Of a stretch of DNA of 64,000 bases, positions 1 through 9,929 are shown in pieces (within the stretch, counting starts at the first letter, position 1; each line of letters opens with the position of its first letter). The notes under the pieces are model-generated. The model saw nothing but the letters and a program-made list of their open reading frames with translations. It did not search any database and had not been told where the DNA came from. The stretch covers positions 1,860,001-1,924,000 of the forward strand of contig OZ253953.1 in assembly GCA_965267335.1 (NCBI GenBank), written 5' to 3'. The stretch is from G965267335 sp965267335 (GTDB lineage: Bacteria; Bacteroidota; Bacteroidia; Cytophagales; JAAEPT01). The translations under genes and the position numbers were made by a program.

Positions 1-2
1 CA

Positions 3-3000
3 GGAACCGGATCAGCCGACACACCTGGTGACCCGGCTTCCACAGTAAGTGGATTGACCGCAGGAAGCTCATCAACCTTCCGCTGGACGATTAGCAACGG
101 AACCTGTCCGGATGAAACAGATGAAGTAGTAATAACCATTGATCAGGCCCCTACAGCAGCTAACGTAGGAGCTGACCTGAATGTGTGTATAGCAGACCCT
201 ATTAACCTGACAGGTAATAACCCATCGGTAGGAACAGGTATCTGGACAACAGGCCCTGCTACCACAGGAGGTACAATAGATACACCAACCGACCCAACTT
301 CGAGTGTAAGTGGAATGTCAGGAGGAGATGTGCTAGAGGCTATCTGGACAATATCTAACGGAGTGTGTCCAAGTGATGATGATACGATAACGATTACCGC
401 AACAGGTGTGGCTTCACCAAGTGTGACCCTGAATGTAGACAACAGCCAGGTCTGTGAAGGAACAGCAATCACTTTTACAGCCACAGGAAACAATGGAGGT
501 TCAGCACCGACCTATGAGTTCTTCGATGGAACAAATACAAGTTTACAAGGACCGGGAGCATCGAATACCTTTACAATAGCCGCTCCGAATCAGGATACAA
601 CGATTTATGTAGAGATGGTGTCCAACTCCAGCTGTTTGGGAGCCAACCCAGCAGATGTACAATCAACGACAGTGGCAGTACAGGTAGACCTGAATCCTAG
701 TACAGCAGATGCAGGTCCTGACCAAACGGTGTGTACGACTGATGCGACACTAGCTGCAGTAGCACCAACAACGGGTACAGGATCCTGGTCAGTAACATCC
801 GGAACCGGAACAGTGACTACGATCAATGATCCGGGTTCACAGGTAACCGGACTGGCTGCATCAAGCACAGTGACCCTGCAGTGGGAGGTAAGCAATGGAG
901 TATGTCCGACCAGTACAGACGATGTAGACATTACAAGAACAGGAAGTCTGACAAGTCCGAATGCAGGCCCTGACCAAACAATATGTGAGACAGGAACAGC
1001 AACCTTAGCGGCCAACGCAGTAGCCGGAGGTGAGACAGGCACCTGGACTACCTCAGGAGATGGTACATTCAGTAATGCCAATGACGAAGCAGCTACTTAT
1101 ACGCCAGGAGCAACAGATATTACGAATGGTACAGCAACACTAACCTGGAGTATTGACAATGGAGTATGTCCAGTGGCTACAGATGAAGTAGACATCACAA
1201 TTGATGGTATTCCAACAACAGCAGTGGCAGGAGCCGATGATGCGATTTGTACGGACGGTTATCAGCTATCAGGTAACAACCCAACTGTAGGAACGGGAGC
1301 CTGGACGAGCAGTGATGGAGGGGTGACCTTTGACAACATCAACTTGTTTGATGCACAGGCGAGTAACATCCAAACAGGAGTGACAACCTTTACCTGGACA
1401 ATCACCAATGGAGTATGTCCGGCCAGCACAGACGATGTAGACATCACAAGAAGCGGAAGCTTGACTACACCGTTAGCCGGAGCTGATCAAACAATATGTG
1501 AGACCGGAACAGCTACGATGGCAGCAAATGCAGCGGGAGGAGGAGAGACAGGAACCTGGTCAACAAGTGGAGACGGAACGTTTGATGATGTCAATAGCGA
1601 AACAGCAGTGTATACACCAGGAGCAACAGACATCACAAATGGAACAGTAACACTGACCTGGACCATGAGCAATGGAGTGTGTCCTGATGCTACAAATACT
1701 ATGGATGTAACTATTGAATCTACTCCAGTAGCAACCATTACAGATCCTGCGGGAGCAACCAAAACAATCAACGGAACCAGTACTACATTGACAGCAGCAG
1801 CTATCGGTGCTACGGAGGATGGATTGTGGAGTAAGCCAAATGCAGGTGATCAAGGAACATTACAAGCTCCGCTGGATGCAACTACAGTAACATTGGACAA
1901 TCTAAATACTTTTGAAAGCGGAATTGGAGATGGTACTACAGAAATATGCTGGACAGTAAGTACGCAAACCGGTTCATGTCCAGATGATCAAGCATGTGTG
2001 GATGTAATCAGGAGAGATGTCAGTATCCCGAATGTGCAGCCACAAAGCGATACGATCTGTGAGAGTGGAGCACCAGCGGTTTTAATTACTGCTAATCCTT
2101 TACCGATTACGGCTAATGGCGAGACAAGCGCCTGGACAGCAATAGGAGCAGCGACATTTACACCATCCGGTGATGATATTCAGCCGACTAATACGACACC
2201 TGGTGTTTATCAGTATGTGTACGAGATTTCGAATCCGACACTTCCAGGTTCACCGGTGAACTACGATACGGTAACGATTCAGATTGATGCAGCACCAAGT
2301 GCAGCATTGGCAGGTACGGATGAAAGTACTTGTCTGGAAGATTATCAACTAAGTGGTAATACTCCTGCGGTTGGAACAGGTATGTGGACCGCTACCGGAG
2401 GGTTGACTTTTGATGATGCTACTAACCCTGCAGCGACTGCAAGTACCCTGGTCAGTGGGAACTATACATTTACCTGGACAATTTCCAATGGAGTGTGTCC
2501 TGATGAAACGGATGATGTCGTTATTGATAAATTGGGAACAATTACATCTCCGGACCCTGGAACATACTCAGATATTTGTGAGACAACCACAAGTGTTAAT
2601 TTGAACGGAGCAGTTCCAAATGCAGGAAATGCGGAAACAGGTATGTGGACAGTAGGAGGACCGGCAACTATTTCCGATGCAACGGATCCTGCGGCTGTAT
2701 TGACTATTACAGGAACAGGGACCGTAAGTCTTGACTGGACCATTTCTAATGGAGTATGTCCGGATGGCACATTAAGTACAAGTTTTGATGTAGATGCCGA
2801 TCCTAGTACGCCTGATCCTGGAAGTAACTTTAGTGTTTGTGGAGACGCAGGAACTCTTCCTGGAACAAACCCGGCAGTCGGGACAGGAACCTGGAGTACT
2901 CCTGGTACTATTACAATAGCTAATATGAATGACGCAGCAAGTACATTCTCCGGATTAAGTGGTTCAGCAGTATTGACCTGGACCGTGAGTACGGGAGGAG

Positions 3001-4064
3001 CTTGTGCTGATAAACAAGCATCGATCACAGTGACTAGTACAACACCGTTAACGCCTTCTGTGACTGTTTCACCGAGCCAGGACCCTGCCTGTTTTGCGGT
3101 AGATAACGTGACCTTTACGGCTACACCTACCAATGGTGGTCCAACACCAACTTATGACTGGACAGTTAATGGCTCTCCGGTGCAAAGTGGTCCATCGGCT
3201 ACTTTCTCAAGTAGTACTATTCAAAGTGGACAAACGGTGGCAGTAACTATGACTTCATCGGAGACATGTCTTGCATCGACAACGGCAACGGATAATACTA
3301 GTATTACTGTGGCGTTTGAGCCTAGCCCTGTAATCGGAACTCCTGATCAGTCCATCTGTGAGGATAGTCCGGTTACCCTTGAAGTATTCAACAGTGGTGG
3401 GAACCTACAGTGGTTTGAAGTTTCTTCGGGTGCTCTATCAAATACAACAAGTACGCATACGGTGTCAACTTCTGGTTCGTACTATGCAACTGAAGACAAC
3501 GGGGTATGTCCTGCAGAATATTCAGATACTGTGACAATAAATGTTGATCAAGTGCCAGCGGTCAGTATTGGAGGACCTTATGATATCTATATTGGTGAAA
3601 GTGTCACATTAGATGCCACAATTAGCCCATCAGGTACACCAAGTTGGTCTCCTTCAATAGTCGAGCTAAGTAGCACTACAGTTGAGGATCCTGTCTTCAC
3701 ACCTTCGGTTGGTGGAATAGAAGATTTTACACTTGAAGTAACCAACGGTGGATGTGTTGCTTATGCAACGGTTCAGGTGATCGTTAGAGAACCAATCGTT
3801 ATACCGAATGTATTTACGCCAAATGCCGATGGAGAAAATGATACTTGGGTAATTACCGGATTAGATACCTATCCGGGTGCTACATTACAGGTATTCAATA
3901 GATGGGGAAGTCCGGTATACAGAGTGTCCGGTACAATTGCACCATGGGATGGGTTTAGAAACGGAGAAGCAATGCCGACACACACCTATTACTATATTCT
4001 GGATTTGGGTATAGCAGATGATGATACGGATACGTTTACCGGTAGTGTGACAATAGTCAAATAG
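3..4064 (+). CDS. Giant SprB-like repeat adhesin, T9SS type B C-terminal domain (5' end outside window)
   Basis: The frame is open from the first bases of the window, so this is the 3' part of a larger gene; the TTG at 54 is not its start. About 1350 residues are visible. They are built of Ig/PKD-like beta modules of roughly 90-100 residues, each ending near a phrase such as 'ISNGVCP..TDDVDI', rich in Thr, Gly, Ala and Asp. The last ~90 residues ('IPNVFTPNADGENDTW', then 'VFNRWG', and a final 'TGSVTIVK') are the gliding-motility-associated type B C-terminal domain. That domain sends proteins through the T9SS to the cell surface, usually with a PorP/SprF partner. Role inferred: surface adhesin for gliding or attachment. 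A terminator follows at 4140. High confidence in class, none in ligand. Confidence 0.9.
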   Translation, partial: GTGSADTPGDPASTVSGLTAGSSSTFRWTISNGTCPDETDEVVITIDQAPTAANVGADLNVCIADPINLTGNNPSVGTGIWTTGPATTGGTIDTPTDPTSSVSGMSGGDVLEAIWTISNGVCPSDDDTITITATGVASPSVTLNVDNSQVCEGTAITFTATGNNGGSAPTYEFFDGTNTSLQGPGASNTFTIAAPNQDTTIYVEMVSNSSCLGANPADVQSTTVAVQVDLNPSTADAGPDQTVCTTDATLAAVAPTTGTGSWSVTSGTGTVTTINDPGSQVTGLAASSTVTLQWEVSNGVCPTSTDDVDITRTGSLTSPNAGPDQTICETGTATLAANAVAGGETGTWTTSGDGTFSNANDEAATYTPGATDITNGTATLTWSIDNGVCPVATDEVDITIDGIPTTAVAGADDAICTDGYQLSGNNPTVGTGAWTSSDGGVTFDNINLFDAQASNIQTGVTTFTWTITNGVCPASTDDVDITRSGSLTTPLAGADQTICETGTATMAANAAGGGETGTWSTSGDGTFDDVNSETAVYTPGATDITNGTVTLTWTMSNGVCPDATNTMDVTIESTPVATITDPAGATKTINGTSTTLTAAAIGATEDGLWSKPNAGDQGTLQAPLDATTVTLDNLNTFESGIGDGTTEICWTVSTQTGSCPDDQACVDVIRRDVSIPNVQPQSDTICESGAPAVLITANPLPITANGETSAWTAIGAATFTPSGDDIQPTNTTPGVYQYVYEISNPTLPGSPVNYDTVTIQIDAAPSAALAGTDESTCLEDYQLSGNTPAVGTGMWTATGGLTFDDATNPAATASTLVSGNYTFTWTISNGVCPDETDDVVIDKLGTITSPDPGTYSDICETTTSVNLNGAVPNAGNAETGMWTVGGPATISDATDPAAVLTITGTGTVSLDWTISNGVCPDGTLSTSFDVDADPSTPDPGSNFSVCGDAGTLPGTNPAVGTGTWSTPGTITIANMNDAASTFSGLSGSAVLTWTVSTGGACADKQASITVTSTTPLTPSVTVSPSQDPACFAVDNVTFTATPTNGGPTPTYDWTVNGSPVQSGPSATFSSSTIQSGQTVAVTMTSSETCLASTTATDNTSITVAFEPSPVIGTPDQSICEDSPVTLEVFNSGGNLQWFEVSSGALSNTTSTHTVSTSGSYYATEDNGVCPAEYSDTVTINVDQVPAVSIGGPYDIYIGESVTLDATISPSGTPSWSPSIVELSSTTVEDPVFTPSVGGIEDFTLEVTNGGCVAYATVQVIVREPIVIPNVFTPNADGENDTWVITGLDTYPGATLQVFNRWGSPVYRVSGTIAPWDGFRNGEAMPTHTYYYILDLGIADDDTDTFTGSVTIVK

Positions 4065-4139
4065 TATACGGATATACTGGCTAGTGCTGGTATACAACCT
4101 ATTAAAAGACCTTACACATATATCTGTTACATAAACAAA

Positions 4140-4176
4140 CCTCAGTCATAGAGCTTATGGCTGAGGTTTTGTATTT
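4140..4176 (+). terminator. Rho-independent terminator after the adhesin gene
   Basis: A 10-bp stem (cctcagtcat / atggctgagg, one G-T pair) is followed by a T-rich stretch. It lies 75 bases after the adhesin stop and just before the next gene. Confidence 0.75.
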
Positions 4177-4184
4177 TGTATATA

Positions 4185-6023
4185 ATGAGCACAATGAGGC
4201 CTACGAATAAGATAATATTGCTAGTACTGTTGTTGCTAAAGTTAGTTTCAGGGATGTCACAGGACAAGCTGGTGCTGGAGGACAAAGGGGAGATAGTTTG
4301 GGGCTATACATCCGGTTTGAAGGTATTGATTGATAGTAATGAGAATTATGCTTTTGAAGATGTTTGTGGTAAGGAGTATGATAAATTATTTGTGCCGTAC
4401 GAACAAGTTCAGTTTATTGTTTTAAATCCTGGCCTTCGGTATTACACCAAGCAAACCCTTAAAAACTCTACTCAGCGCCAGTCATGGATACTCGAATATA
4501 TTGACCCACATTTGTCTGAATTGACGGTCAATATATATCACAAAGATTCTCTTGTGTTCTCAGGTATACAAGGTGCGGATATTAATAACTCAGTCATGAA
4601 TATCAAGCATAAGAACTATGCCTGGGAAATCCAACTGCTGCCAGGTGAAGAGCATACGATCTATACCAAACTAAGTAGTAGGTATCATGGAGTTATACAG
4701 TATGTGATAAAACCCGTTACCGAATTTGTTAACTATGCCATGGTGGAGTACTACTTACTGGGATTTTTCTATGGAACACTGGTAATCATTGCGCTCTATC
4801 ACCTGCTTCTTTTTTTTCAACTGAGGGAATGGTTTTTTCTCCATTATGTCTTTTACATTCTGACTGCAATTTTAGTAGGATTCTCAAATGATGGAATTGC
4901 CGCTCACATACTCTGGTCTGATAAGCCTCTGTTCAACCGGTTTTTGTTCAACTACAGCACAATCATATTCATCTTTGCGTTGATTACGTATACGCGGAGT
5001 TTTATTAAGGTAAAGCATTTTTTTCCAGTCTATAACCGCTGGTTGAATGTAGCTCTCGTCCTTGCATTGGTTTATTACCTGTTGGAAATTTATGTAATAG
5101 ACTTGAGGCTACAGTATGTCATTAATACCTTGATTTTCGTTATGACAGCGATTTTGTCATTTAAGACCTTCAAAAAGGGATACAGACCTGCACGATATTT
5201 TATAGTCGGCCACACCTGTGTAATCCTAAGCTTGCTGATTAATATTATGTTGATTTTTGGACTTGTACCGGCAAATTACTTTACTGTCTATGCATTTTAT
5301 TTTGCGCTTTACATAGAAATATTGGTTCTGTCAATCGCTGTTGGAGATCGGATTCGATGGGAGAAAGAAGAGCGACTGAAAGCCCAGGATACAGCCCTTA
5401 AAAAACTCAAGGAAGCAGAGGAAACAAAAGATAAATTGAACAGGGAATTAGAGAAGAAAGTAGAGGAACGTACCGTGGAATTACGCGAGGCAAATCAAAA
5501 ACTGGCCATTCAGGCTGCTGAAATTACTGAGATGAATTTAAAGCTGGATTCATCGAACAGGCACCTTCGTAAGAAAGTAGAAGAAGTTTCTAAAAAGAGA
5601 ATTCACGGGGAAGAGCTAGACCCGGAAGAATTCAGGAAGATCTACCCTGATAAATTAAGCTGTTATAAGTTTCTGGAAGAAATTAAGTGGCATAGTGGTT
5701 ATCATTGTAAGAAGTGTTCCAACACAACATACAGCCCTGGCACCGGACTGCGAAGCAGACGCTGTACTAAGTGTGGAGTAAATGAAACCGTTACTTCCAA
5801 CACTATTTTTCATAGACTGAGAATGCCGATAGAAAGTGCTTTCTATATGCTTGCTATGGTGGTACAAAGTAAGGGAAAGGTCTCATCTTCTGCCTTGGCT
5901 GAAAAAACAGGCATCAATCAAAAGAGTTGCTGGGCATTCCGACAAAAAATTATCGATAGAATGAATCAATTGAAAGGGAAGAATGACTCGTGGGTGTCGG
6001 TAATTTTAGACTCTGTTTTTTAA
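4185..6023 (+). CDS. 7TM-DISM membrane sensor fused to an IS1595-type transposase zinc ribbon/HTH
   Basis: 612 residues from the ATG at 4185; an in-frame TTG at 4176 and an ATG at 4194 are alternatives. Order: signal peptide (~1-24), extracellular DISMED2-like beta domain (~28-178), seven membrane helices (~185-388), coiled coil (~392-475), then ~485-595 a zinc ribbon with CxxC pairs C508/C511 and C527/C530 and a helical region. This last part matches the N-terminal half of IS1595-family transposases ('YPDK..CYKFLEEIKW', 'TSNTIFHRLRMPI', 'SSALAEKTGINQKSCW'). The transposase DDE catalytic domain is absent. Normally a DISM sensor ends in a kinase, cyclase or LytTR domain, so a domesticated DNA- or protein-binding output is inferred. 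It stands alone as a gene. Confidence 0.8.
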   Translation: MSTMRPTNKIILLVLLLLKLVSGMSQDKLVLEDKGEIVWGYTSGLKVLIDSNENYAFEDVCGKEYDKLFVPYEQVQFIVLNPGLRYYTKQTLKNSTQRQSWILEYIDPHLSELTVNIYHKDSLVFSGIQGADINNSVMNIKHKNYAWEIQLLPGEEHTIYTKLSSRYHGVIQYVIKPVTEFVNYAMVEYYLLGFFYGTLVIIALYHLLLFFQLREWFFLHYVFYILTAILVGFSNDGIAAHILWSDKPLFNRFLFNYSTIIFIFALITYTRSFIKVKHFFPVYNRWLNVALVLALVYYLLEIYVIDLRLQYVINTLIFVMTAILSFKTFKKGYRPARYFIVGHTCVILSLLINIMLIFGLVPANYFTVYAFYFALYIEILVLSIAVGDRIRWEKEERLKAQDTALKKLKEAEETKDKLNRELEKKVEERTVELREANQKLAIQAAEITEMNLKLDSSNRHLRKKVEEVSKKRIHGEELDPEEFRKIYPDKLSCYKFLEEIKWHSGYHCKKCSNTTYSPGTGLRSRRCTKCGVNETVTSNTIFHRLRMPIESAFYMLAMVVQSKGKVSSSALAEKTGINQKSCWAFRQKIIDRMNQLKGKNDSWVSVILDSVF

Positions 6024-6217
6024 TAACTAGAAAATTCCAATTAGTGCTTATTTTTGCTTTAAAAGACTATTTTTTACTGTTCTTTAACGACTAAGGTTAA
6101 CATAGAGTTAACAATATAAAACAACTTTTTTTGTACTTATTTCATATTTTATTGGACAAATATAATGTGCATCATTTATAATGATTGCATTGTTAACCTT
6201 ACCTACTTTACACGAAT

Positions 6218-9200
6218 ATGATACGCCTTAAAAAAATTTTATTGGGCGTTGCAATGACATTATTGACCGTGACGTTGCATGCCCAAACCGCTACGCCTGT
6301 AGAGGCGTACGGACAACTTTCCGTTTCAGGAAATAAAATGATTAGTAATAATACCGGACAACCTGTTCAACTGCGCGGAATGTCCTTGTTCTGGAGTCAA
6401 TGGGAACCCGAGTTTTATACCTCAACCGCGATTTCTCAATTACGGAACGACTGGTGCACTGATATAGTACGAGCTGCAATGGCGGTGGAAAGCGGTGGCT
6501 ATTTGACAAATGCAACGGCTGAAGAGAATAAAGTCAGAGCTGTAATTGATGCGGCCATCGATCAGGGGATGTACGTTATCGTTGACTGGCACGACCATAA
6601 TGCACACAACCATACTAGTCAGGCAGTGGATTTTTTCTCAAGAATTGCACAAGATTATGGTAGTTACCCGAATATTATTTATGAAGTATTTAACGAACCT
6701 TTGAACATAAGTTGGTCCGGAAACATAAAGCCATATTGCGAGTCCGTTATAGCTGCGATACGACAACATGATCCCAATAACATTATTGTATGCGGAACAC
6801 CACAATGGTCTCAAAGAGTAGATCAGGCTTCTAATGACCCGATAACGAGTTCAACGAATATCATGTATACCTTGCATTATTATGCCGGGTCACATGGTGC
6901 TACTTTGAGGTCCTATGGTGAAACTGCTATGAATAACGGGATAGCACTTTTTGTAACAGAGTTTGGTACCGTAAATGCCGATGGAAATGGTGCGGTTAAT
7001 GAGGGTTCGTCAAATACCTGGTTCAGCTGGATGGATAGTCATGACTTGAGTTATTGTAACTGGTCCCTTTGCGACAAGGACGAGGGGTCAGCAGCACTAA
7101 GTCCGGGTACAGGTCCCAATGATGATTTTGAAACTAATCTTACTACTTCAGGTAGTTTTATGTACAATCATTTTATTTCTACTTGTCCTGATTATGGAAA
7201 CCCGCCTGATCCTGTTTATATAGATGTGCCTTCAAAAGTAGAGGCAGAGGATTATTCTTCTATGTCTGGTATACAAACAGAAACAACCACCGATGCGGGT
7301 GGAGGTCAGAATGTTGGGTACATTGATAACGGAGATTGGATAGAGTTTAATATTAATGCAACGGTTTCTGGAAATTTCAATTTTGAGTATAGGTTGGCTT
7401 CCAATGGTGGAGGCGGATCCTTTGAGTTATATATTGATAATACTTATGTGCACACCGTAAATATTGGAGATACTGGTGGCTGGCAAAATTGGATCAGTAC
7501 CAATGAGAGTGTAAATCTATCACTAGGTCAGCACACTATGAGGCTTGAAGCAACCGGGGGAGGATGGAACATTAACTATATCGATATTACGGCAAATGGT
7601 GTGGTGGATTGTAATGGTGATCCTGGTGGATCAGCAACCATTGATGATTGTGGAGAATGCTCCGGTGGCAATACCGGAGTCACTCCAAACTCATCATGTG
7701 TACAAGACTGTAATGGTGACTGGGGTGGAACCGCTGCAATAGATGGCTGTGGTGTATGCGCAGGAGGTAATACCGGAGTTGTCCCCGGTGAGTCTTGTGG
7801 TGGTGGTTGTCAACCTGGCTTCGGTCCCAATGGAATTTACGATGATTTTACCCTTGATACAGACCCGTTCAATGATAATGGAGGTGTGTATTCGTGGGGA
7901 GAAGCAGACCTCGGGGGAGATTCCAATCCTAATTTTCAGGCCATTGTACAACGGAATGCAGGTGCTGATAGGCTCGATGTTGAAGTCACTCAGGCCCAGG
8001 GTGAATATATTCCATTTGGTTTTTCATTTGGAGAATCACCGGTGCGAACCATTGATATCAGTTCAGATGGTACTTTTGAATTTGAATTTGAGAATACATC
8101 CAGTGATGATATTAACATCAACATAGCTATTCAGGATGTTAATGGTGACCTCATAAACACTTTTGCCTCAGCCAATGGACAGGCATTTGGCGATGCTTAC
8201 TTACATGCCATTTCTACAAGTGTTAACGCAGGCGCTACCCGTACGTATTCCGGTGATTTTTCCAATGGGTATTATGCGGATTATGGTGCCGGACAATATG
8301 TTAGCACCTTTGACTACACTCAGGTCGCTACAGTCCTTATTACTGTAGTCAATCAAGATAATACGGGCGCACCAAATTATCAACCACTGGCTATCAGTGG
8401 TACGACCATTGAAATGACCAAGATTAAAATAGGAGACTGTTCAGGAGCATACAATGACAATGGAAAAGACTGTAATGGTGAAGTTGATGGTACTGCGTAT
8501 GTAGATGATTGTGGTGTGTGTGCTGGAGGAAGTACTGGCATAACTCCAAATTCAACCTGTACTCAGGATTGTAACGGAGAGTGGGATGGTACCGCATCTG
8601 TGGATGATTGTGGTGTATGCTCCGGTGGAAATACAGGAGTAACTCCAAATTCTACCTGTACCCAGGATTGCAACGGAGAGTGGGATGGAACGGCCTCGGT
8701 TGACAACTGCGGAGTGTGTTCAGGAGGAAGTACAGGGATAACTCCAAACTCAACCTGTTCACAGGATTGTAATGGGGAATGGGATGGCACCGCATCCGTG
8801 GATGATTGTGGTGTATGCTCGGGTGGAAATACGGGAGTAACTCCAAATTCTACCTGTACCCAAGATTGCAACGGAGAGTGGGACGGAACGGCCTCAGTTG
8901 ACAACTGTGGAGTTTGTTCTGGAGGAAGTACAGGGATAACTCCAAACTCAACTTGTACGCAAGATTGTAACGGAGAATGGGATGGAACGGCCTCGGTTGA
9001 CAATTGTGGAGTTTGTTCTGGAGGAAGCACTGGAATTACACCAAACTCAACCTGTTCTCAGGATTGTAACGGAGAATGGGGCGGCACGGCTTATCTTGAC
9101 GGGTGTAACAATTGTGTGGCCGGTAATACTGGTCAATTGCCTTGTGATGATGATTGTGCAGGTGTTCCCGGTGGCTCAGCTTCAGTTGACAATTGTGGAG

Positions 9201-9901
9201 TGTGTTCTGGTGGTACAACGGGTATCACACCAAATTCTACCTGCTCACAAGATTGCAATGGTCAGTGGGGTGGTACAGCGAGTATTGATGATTGTGGGAT
9301 ATGTTCAGGAGGAAACACAGGAATAACACCCAACTCAAGTTGTACCCAAGACTGTAATGGAGATTGGGGAGGTACAGCCTATATTGATGGATGTAGTAAC
9401 TGTGTTGGTGGCAATACGGGAGCGCTTCCGTGTGGAAACGACTGTGCAGGAGTAGCAGGAGGATCCGCATCCGTTGATAATTGTGGTGTTTGCTCTGGTG
9501 GGAATACAGGGATTACACCGAACTCCACTTGCACACAGGATTGTAACGGTGATTGGGGAGGAAGTGCAGACTATGATGTTTGTAATATTTGTTCAGGAGG
9601 AAACACTGGACAAACGCCTGAAACAAATCCAGACAATTGCATTAATTCAGTTGATGGTTTAGTGGACGGGGTTATGTTTAAGGTATACCCGAATCCATTT
9701 GAAAATTATTTGACTATTGAAGTTAATAACGACCTCACCTATAACTATACCATGACCAACCTACATGGTCAGGTGGTTTCATCTCGACAGGGAGCCACCG
9801 GTAACCTTAATTTATCTTTGGACAATATGTCGGGGGGAGTCTACTTAGTAAAAATCAGTTATTCGGATAGTACGCAAATCATCAGGGTAACTAAACTGTA
9901 A
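6218..9901 (+). CDS. Secreted GH5 endoglucanase with CBM6, Cys-rich repeats and T9SS type A sorting domain
   Basis: 1227 residues. Signal peptide 1-23 (ends LHAQ). GH5 catalytic domain ~30-325, with the acid/base Glu in 'YEVFNEP' (E160) and the nucleophile Glu in 'LFVTEFGT' (E248). CBM6-like carbohydrate-binding domain ~335-460 ('VEAEDYSSMSG', 'YIDNGDWIEF'). Two 33-residue Cys-rich repeats follow (~464-530), then an unrecognised beta-rich domain (~535-745), then about twelve more Cys-rich repeats (~751-1142). The C-terminus (~1155-1227, 'VYPNPFENYLTIEV' to 'IIRVTKL') is a T9SS type A sorting domain. Inferred role: a cell-surface or secreted beta-glucanase acting on cellulose or a related glucan; the repeats probably act as an extended disulfide-rich spacer. 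It has its own ~190-bp upstream region. Substrate not provable from sequence. Confidence 0.92.
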   Translation: MIRLKKILLGVAMTLLTVTLHAQTATPVEAYGQLSVSGNKMISNNTGQPVQLRGMSLFWSQWEPEFYTSTAISQLRNDWCTDIVRAAMAVESGGYLTNATAEENKVRAVIDAAIDQGMYVIVDWHDHNAHNHTSQAVDFFSRIAQDYGSYPNIIYEVFNEPLNISWSGNIKPYCESVIAAIRQHDPNNIIVCGTPQWSQRVDQASNDPITSSTNIMYTLHYYAGSHGATLRSYGETAMNNGIALFVTEFGTVNADGNGAVNEGSSNTWFSWMDSHDLSYCNWSLCDKDEGSAALSPGTGPNDDFETNLTTSGSFMYNHFISTCPDYGNPPDPVYIDVPSKVEAEDYSSMSGIQTETTTDAGGGQNVGYIDNGDWIEFNINATVSGNFNFEYRLASNGGGGSFELYIDNTYVHTVNIGDTGGWQNWISTNESVNLSLGQHTMRLEATGGGWNINYIDITANGVVDCNGDPGGSATIDDCGECSGGNTGVTPNSSCVQDCNGDWGGTAAIDGCGVCAGGNTGVVPGESCGGGCQPGFGPNGIYDDFTLDTDPFNDNGGVYSWGEADLGGDSNPNFQAIVQRNAGADRLDVEVTQAQGEYIPFGFSFGESPVRTIDISSDGTFEFEFENTSSDDININIAIQDVNGDLINTFASANGQAFGDAYLHAISTSVNAGATRTYSGDFSNGYYADYGAGQYVSTFDYTQVATVLITVVNQDNTGAPNYQPLAISGTTIEMTKIKIGDCSGAYNDNGKDCNGEVDGTAYVDDCGVCAGGSTGITPNSTCTQDCNGEWDGTASVDDCGVCSGGNTGVTPNSTCTQDCNGEWDGTASVDNCGVCSGGSTGITPNSTCSQDCNGEWDGTASVDDCGVCSGGNTGVTPNSTCTQDCNGEWDGTASVDNCGVCSGGSTGITPNSTCTQDCNGEWDGTASVDNCGVCSGGSTGITPNSTCSQDCNGEWGGTAYLDGCNNCVAGNTGQLPCDDDCAGVPGGSASVDNCGVCSGGTTGITPNSTCSQDCNGQWGGTASIDDCGICSGGNTGITPNSSCTQDCNGDWGGTAYIDGCSNCVGGNTGALPCGNDCAGVAGGSASVDNCGVCSGGNTGITPNSTCTQDCNGDWGGSADYDVCNICSGGNTGQTPETNPDNCINSVDGLVDGVMFKVYPNPFENYLTIEVNNDLTYNYTMTNLHGQVVSSRQGATGNLNLSLDNMSGGVYLVKISYSDSTQIIRVTKL
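7607..7802 (+). repeat. Two Cys-rich 33-residue repeats before the inserted domain
   Basis: Units begin DCNGDPGG and DCNGDWGG and carry the same CGxCxGGNTG core as the main array. They are cut off from it by the inserted domain of the cellulase. Confidence 0.85.
8468..9641 (+). repeat. Tandem array of ~12 units of about 99 bp encoding DCNGxWxGTA..CGxCSGG repeats
   Basis: Each unit encodes about 33 residues starting DCNG, with CGVCSGG in the middle and TPNSTC at the end. Units 4-8 alternate between a DDCGVC..GNTGVT form and a DNCGVC..GSTGIT form, giving a second-order period of about 198 bp. Some later units are shorter and carry an xxNC variant (DGCNNC, DGCSNC). Recent unit duplication is inferred from the near-identical DNA of neighbouring units. 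Confidence 0.9.
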
Positions 9902-9929
9902 CTCTTCATGCTCCGGGTATTATGATATC

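Noticed and set aside
2462..3133. 223-codon minus-strand frame in the adhesin gene
   Set aside because: Valine-rich shadow of the Thr-rich repeat code on the other strand; similar shadows recur along the gene.
8563..9030. 155-codon minus-strand frame inside the cellulase repeats
   Set aside because: It is the shadow of the Cys-rich repeats, repetitive and without a start context; the + frame has domains and a sorting signal.
8468..9641. CRISPR-like regular repeats
   Set aside because: The 99-base units are contiguous, in frame with the cellulase and have no unique spacers.
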